A stretch of DNA of 64,000 nucleotides from Cellulophaga algicola DSM 14237. GTDB taxonomy: Bacteria > Bacteroidota > Bacteroidia > Flavobacteriales > Flavobacteriaceae. Positions within the stretch are counted from its first letter, which is position 1, and every line of letters starts with the position of its first letter. The notes under the pieces were generated by a model, which saw only the letters and a program-made list of their open reading frames with translations, did not search any database and had not been told where the DNA came from. The stretch spans positions 3,968,001-4,032,000 of the forward strand of contig NC_014934.1 in NCBI RefSeq assembly GCF_000186265.1. The letters are read 5' to 3'. This document shows, one piece after another, positions 62,548-64,000 of this stretch. Position numbers and translations under genes: made by a program.

Positions 62548-62964
62548 ATGATAGGAGTGGAACAGGTACTTAGTGAAAAAGGAATTCGTCCCACAGCGAT
62601 GCGAATCCTTATTTATAATTTTTTAGAGAAACAAAAAGTAGCCGTAGCATTATCAGATATTGAAAGCGATTTTGATAAAGCAGAGCGTACAACGGTATAT
62701 AGAACCTTAAAAACGTTTGTAGAGAAAGCCCTTGTACATCAAATAGAAGATGGAACAGGGGTGTCAAAATATGCTTTATGTGAAGTAGATTGTAAGTGTG
62801 AATTAGATCAGGATTTACACCTTCATTTTCATTGTAGGAGCTGTAATGAAACTGTTTGTTTAACTGAGTATAAAATTCCACATATTCAATTACCAAATGG
62901 GTATGTTGCTGAAGATGTAAATTTGGTAATCAAAGGAATTTGTGAAAGGTGTACCACCTTATAA
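62548..62964 (+). CDS. Fur-family metal-responsive repressor
   Basis: 138 residues. Winged helix with RTTVYRTLKTF (about 47-57), then the metal/dimer domain LHLHFHCRSC (Cys96-Cys99) and CERC (Cys132-Cys135), the structural zinc pairs. The position inside a zinc/cadmium-type efflux operon, and two matching operator candidates on either side, suggest repression of efflux genes relieved by metal, rather than Fe uptake control. Whether it senses Zn, Co or peroxide cannot be told. Confidence 0.92.
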   Translation: MIGVEQVLSEKGIRPTAMRILIYNFLEKQKVAVALSDIESDFDKAERTTVYRTLKTFVEKALVHQIEDGTGVSKYALCEVDCKCELDQDLHLHFHCRSCNETVCLTEYKIPHIQLPNGYVAEDVNLVIKGICERCTTL

Positions 62965-62981
62965 TTGCACTATAGTTGCAT
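62965..62981 (+). promoter_or_regulatory. Candidate Fur-family operator, site B
   Basis: TTGCACTATAGTTGCAT, 14 of 17 identical with site A. It begins 1 nt after the Fur-family stop and 24 nt precede the ATG of the P-type ATPase gene. Confidence 0.65.
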
Positions 62982-63005
62982 TGTATTAAGTATGATATTT
63001 ATAGT

Positions 63006-64000
63006 ATGAAAAAAAAGAAAAACTTAAAAGATCTAAAAATAGATAAGCATCAAGGAGATCATCATCATGAGGATCATCATGGTCATACCCATGGTAGTGC
63101 AAATGGTTCCTCAAATATAATAACCTATCTACCGGCAATATTTAGTTTTACCATACTTGTATTAGGTATTGTGTTAGACTATTTAAAAGAGCCATTTTTC
63201 ACAAAGTGGATTCGGATTTCTTGGTATATTATTGCGTATATACCAGTAGGATGGCCGGTAATTAAAGAAGGCTGGAAAAGTATAAAAAATGGAGATTTTT
63301 TTACGGAGTTTCTTTTAATGACTATTGCCACCATTGGTGCTTTTGCTATTGGAGAATATCCAGAAGGAGTAACGGTAATGCTTTTTTATGCTGTGGGAGA
63401 ATTATTTCAAGATGCAGCTGTGAAAAGAGCCAAAGGAAACATTAAAGCGTTATTAGATGTAAGTCCTAAAGAAGCACTTGTATTCAGAAATAATATGTTT
63501 GTTGCCGTTCCTCCAGAAACAGTAGTTGTTGGTAGTATTGTACAGGTACGTGTGGGTGAAAAAATTCCACTTGATGGGATTTTAAAATCTGAAAAAGCAA
63601 GTATGAATACAGCAGCAATTACAGGAGAAAGTAAACCAGATTCCATAGTTTCAGGAGCTAAAGTATATGCGGGAAGTATTAACTTAGAGGGTGTTATTGA
63701 GATTGAAACGACCAAGGAGTTTAAAGATAGTTCAATTGCTAGGATATTAGAAATGGTACAGCATGCAACAGCACGTAAATCTAAAACAGAATTATTTATT
63801 CGGAAATTTGCTCGTATTTATACGCCAATTGTTGTTTTTCTAGCCATTGGCTTAACAGTGCTACCTTATTTTTTTGTCGCAGATTATATTTTTAGAGATT
63901 GGTTATATCGCGCGCTTATATTTTTAGTAATTTCTTGTCCTTGTGCTTTGGTAATTTCAATTCCACTCGGTTATTTTGGCGGATTAGGAGCTGCTTCTAG
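63006..64000 (+). CDS. P1B-type heavy-metal ATPase (Zn/Cd type), cut by window end
   Basis: 331 residues visible; continues beyond the window. The N-terminus is His-rich (HQGDHHHEDHHGHTHG) and has no HMA domain. Membrane helices at about 40-60, 75-95 and 100-125; actuator-domain ITGESKPD near 205; metal site SCPCALVIS at Cys311/Cys313. The SCPCALVIS form and the His-rich start point to Zn/Cd/Co export (ZntA/CadA group). It lies directly behind the Fur-family gene and operator site B. Confidence 0.9.
   Translation, partial: MKKKKNLKDLKIDKHQGDHHHEDHHGHTHGSANGSSNIITYLPAIFSFTILVLGIVLDYLKEPFFTKWIRISWYIIAYIPVGWPVIKEGWKSIKNGDFFTEFLLMTIATIGAFAIGEYPEGVTVMLFYAVGELFQDAAVKRAKGNIKALLDVSPKEALVFRNNMFVAVPPETVVVGSIVQVRVGEKIPLDGILKSEKASMNTAAITGESKPDSIVSGAKVYAGSINLEGVIEIETTKEFKDSSIARILEMVQHATARKSKTELFIRKFARIYTPIVVFLAIGLTVLPYFFVADYIFRDWLYRALIFLVISCPCALVISIPLGYFGGLGAAS

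Noticed and set aside
1-64000. CRISPR arrays, tRNA/rRNA genes, transposases or prophage genes
   Set aside because: Reading all intergenic stretches showed no spaced direct repeats, no tRNA-like cloverleaf and no mobile-element enzymes; I could not run a covariance-model search.

Overview
The window is AT-rich DNA from a member of the Bacteroidota, most likely a marine Flavobacteriaceae species (in the neighbourhood of Cellulophaga, Maribacter or Zobellia; this placement is inference). The signs are TAnnTTTG-type -7 promoter elements ahead of many genes, weak or absent Shine-Dalgarno sequences, lipoprotein signals of the Bacteroidota kind, a type IX secretion C-terminal domain, and families typical of the group (DUF4270, DUF2452, Lacal_2735, DUF4907, CzcA-TolC fusions). 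I see no rRNA, tRNA, CRISPR array, insertion sequence or phage gene.

Layout. 1-3.5 kb: a PhoX-like lipoprotein with a collagen-like stretch and an imelysin-like/di-haem peroxidase lipoprotein. 3.5-5.5 kb (minus): TIGR02757, CPBP protease and LolD-type ATPase. 5.8-10.9 kb: folE, a small membrane protein, a tRNA-dihydrouridine synthase, a B12-type radical SAM protein with a CX4CX2C motif, and an EamA exporter. 10.9-13.5 kb (minus): DUF4270 lipoprotein and a beta-barrel protein. 13.7-16.9 kb: Kelch lipoprotein, DUF4907 and a LytS/LytR pair. 17.1-23.0 kb: a 1986-residue secreted double nuclease. 23.1-27.4 kb (minus): a seven-gene light/DNA-repair operon with two photolyase-family flavoproteins, a flavin reductase and four small partner proteins, one of which (44 aa) is absent from ordinary ORF lists.

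27.5-38.5 kb: a heavy-metal RND efflux operon (CzcA fused to TolC, adaptor, VIT-type transporter, degenerate HD protein, Crp/Fnr regulator), then a perfect 36-bp palindrome containing a TTGATnnnnATCAA box, then a thioredoxin/ApbE/DUF4266/DUF3570 operon. 38.8-45.2 kb (minus): a second RND system of the proton-driven HAE type with its TolC, adaptor, PII-like and DUF2892 proteins. 45.5-47.4 kb: msrB and two msrA genes, and a DoxX protein. 47.6-50.6 kb: a GIDE/LemA membrane cluster. 50.6-54.9 kb (minus): a small protein, rpiA, copA and an AraC regulator carrying an HMA-like metal-binding domain. 56.5-64 kb: a second CzcA-TolC fusion operon, its adaptor, a Fur-family repressor and a P1B ATPase cut by the window end. 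Two matching 17-bp operator candidates flank that last group.

Taken together the right half is a metal- and redox-stress region: three RND systems, two P1B ATPases, a VIT transporter, methionine sulfoxide repair and an extracytoplasmic flavinylation operon, with three metal- or redox-type regulators placed beside the genes they probably control. The best candidates for undescribed biology are the palindrome-controlled thioredoxin/ApbE/DUF4266/DUF3570 operon, the seven-gene photolyase operon with a cysteine-free FeS-BCP relative, and the CzcA-TolC polyproteins that keep an internal signal peptide.
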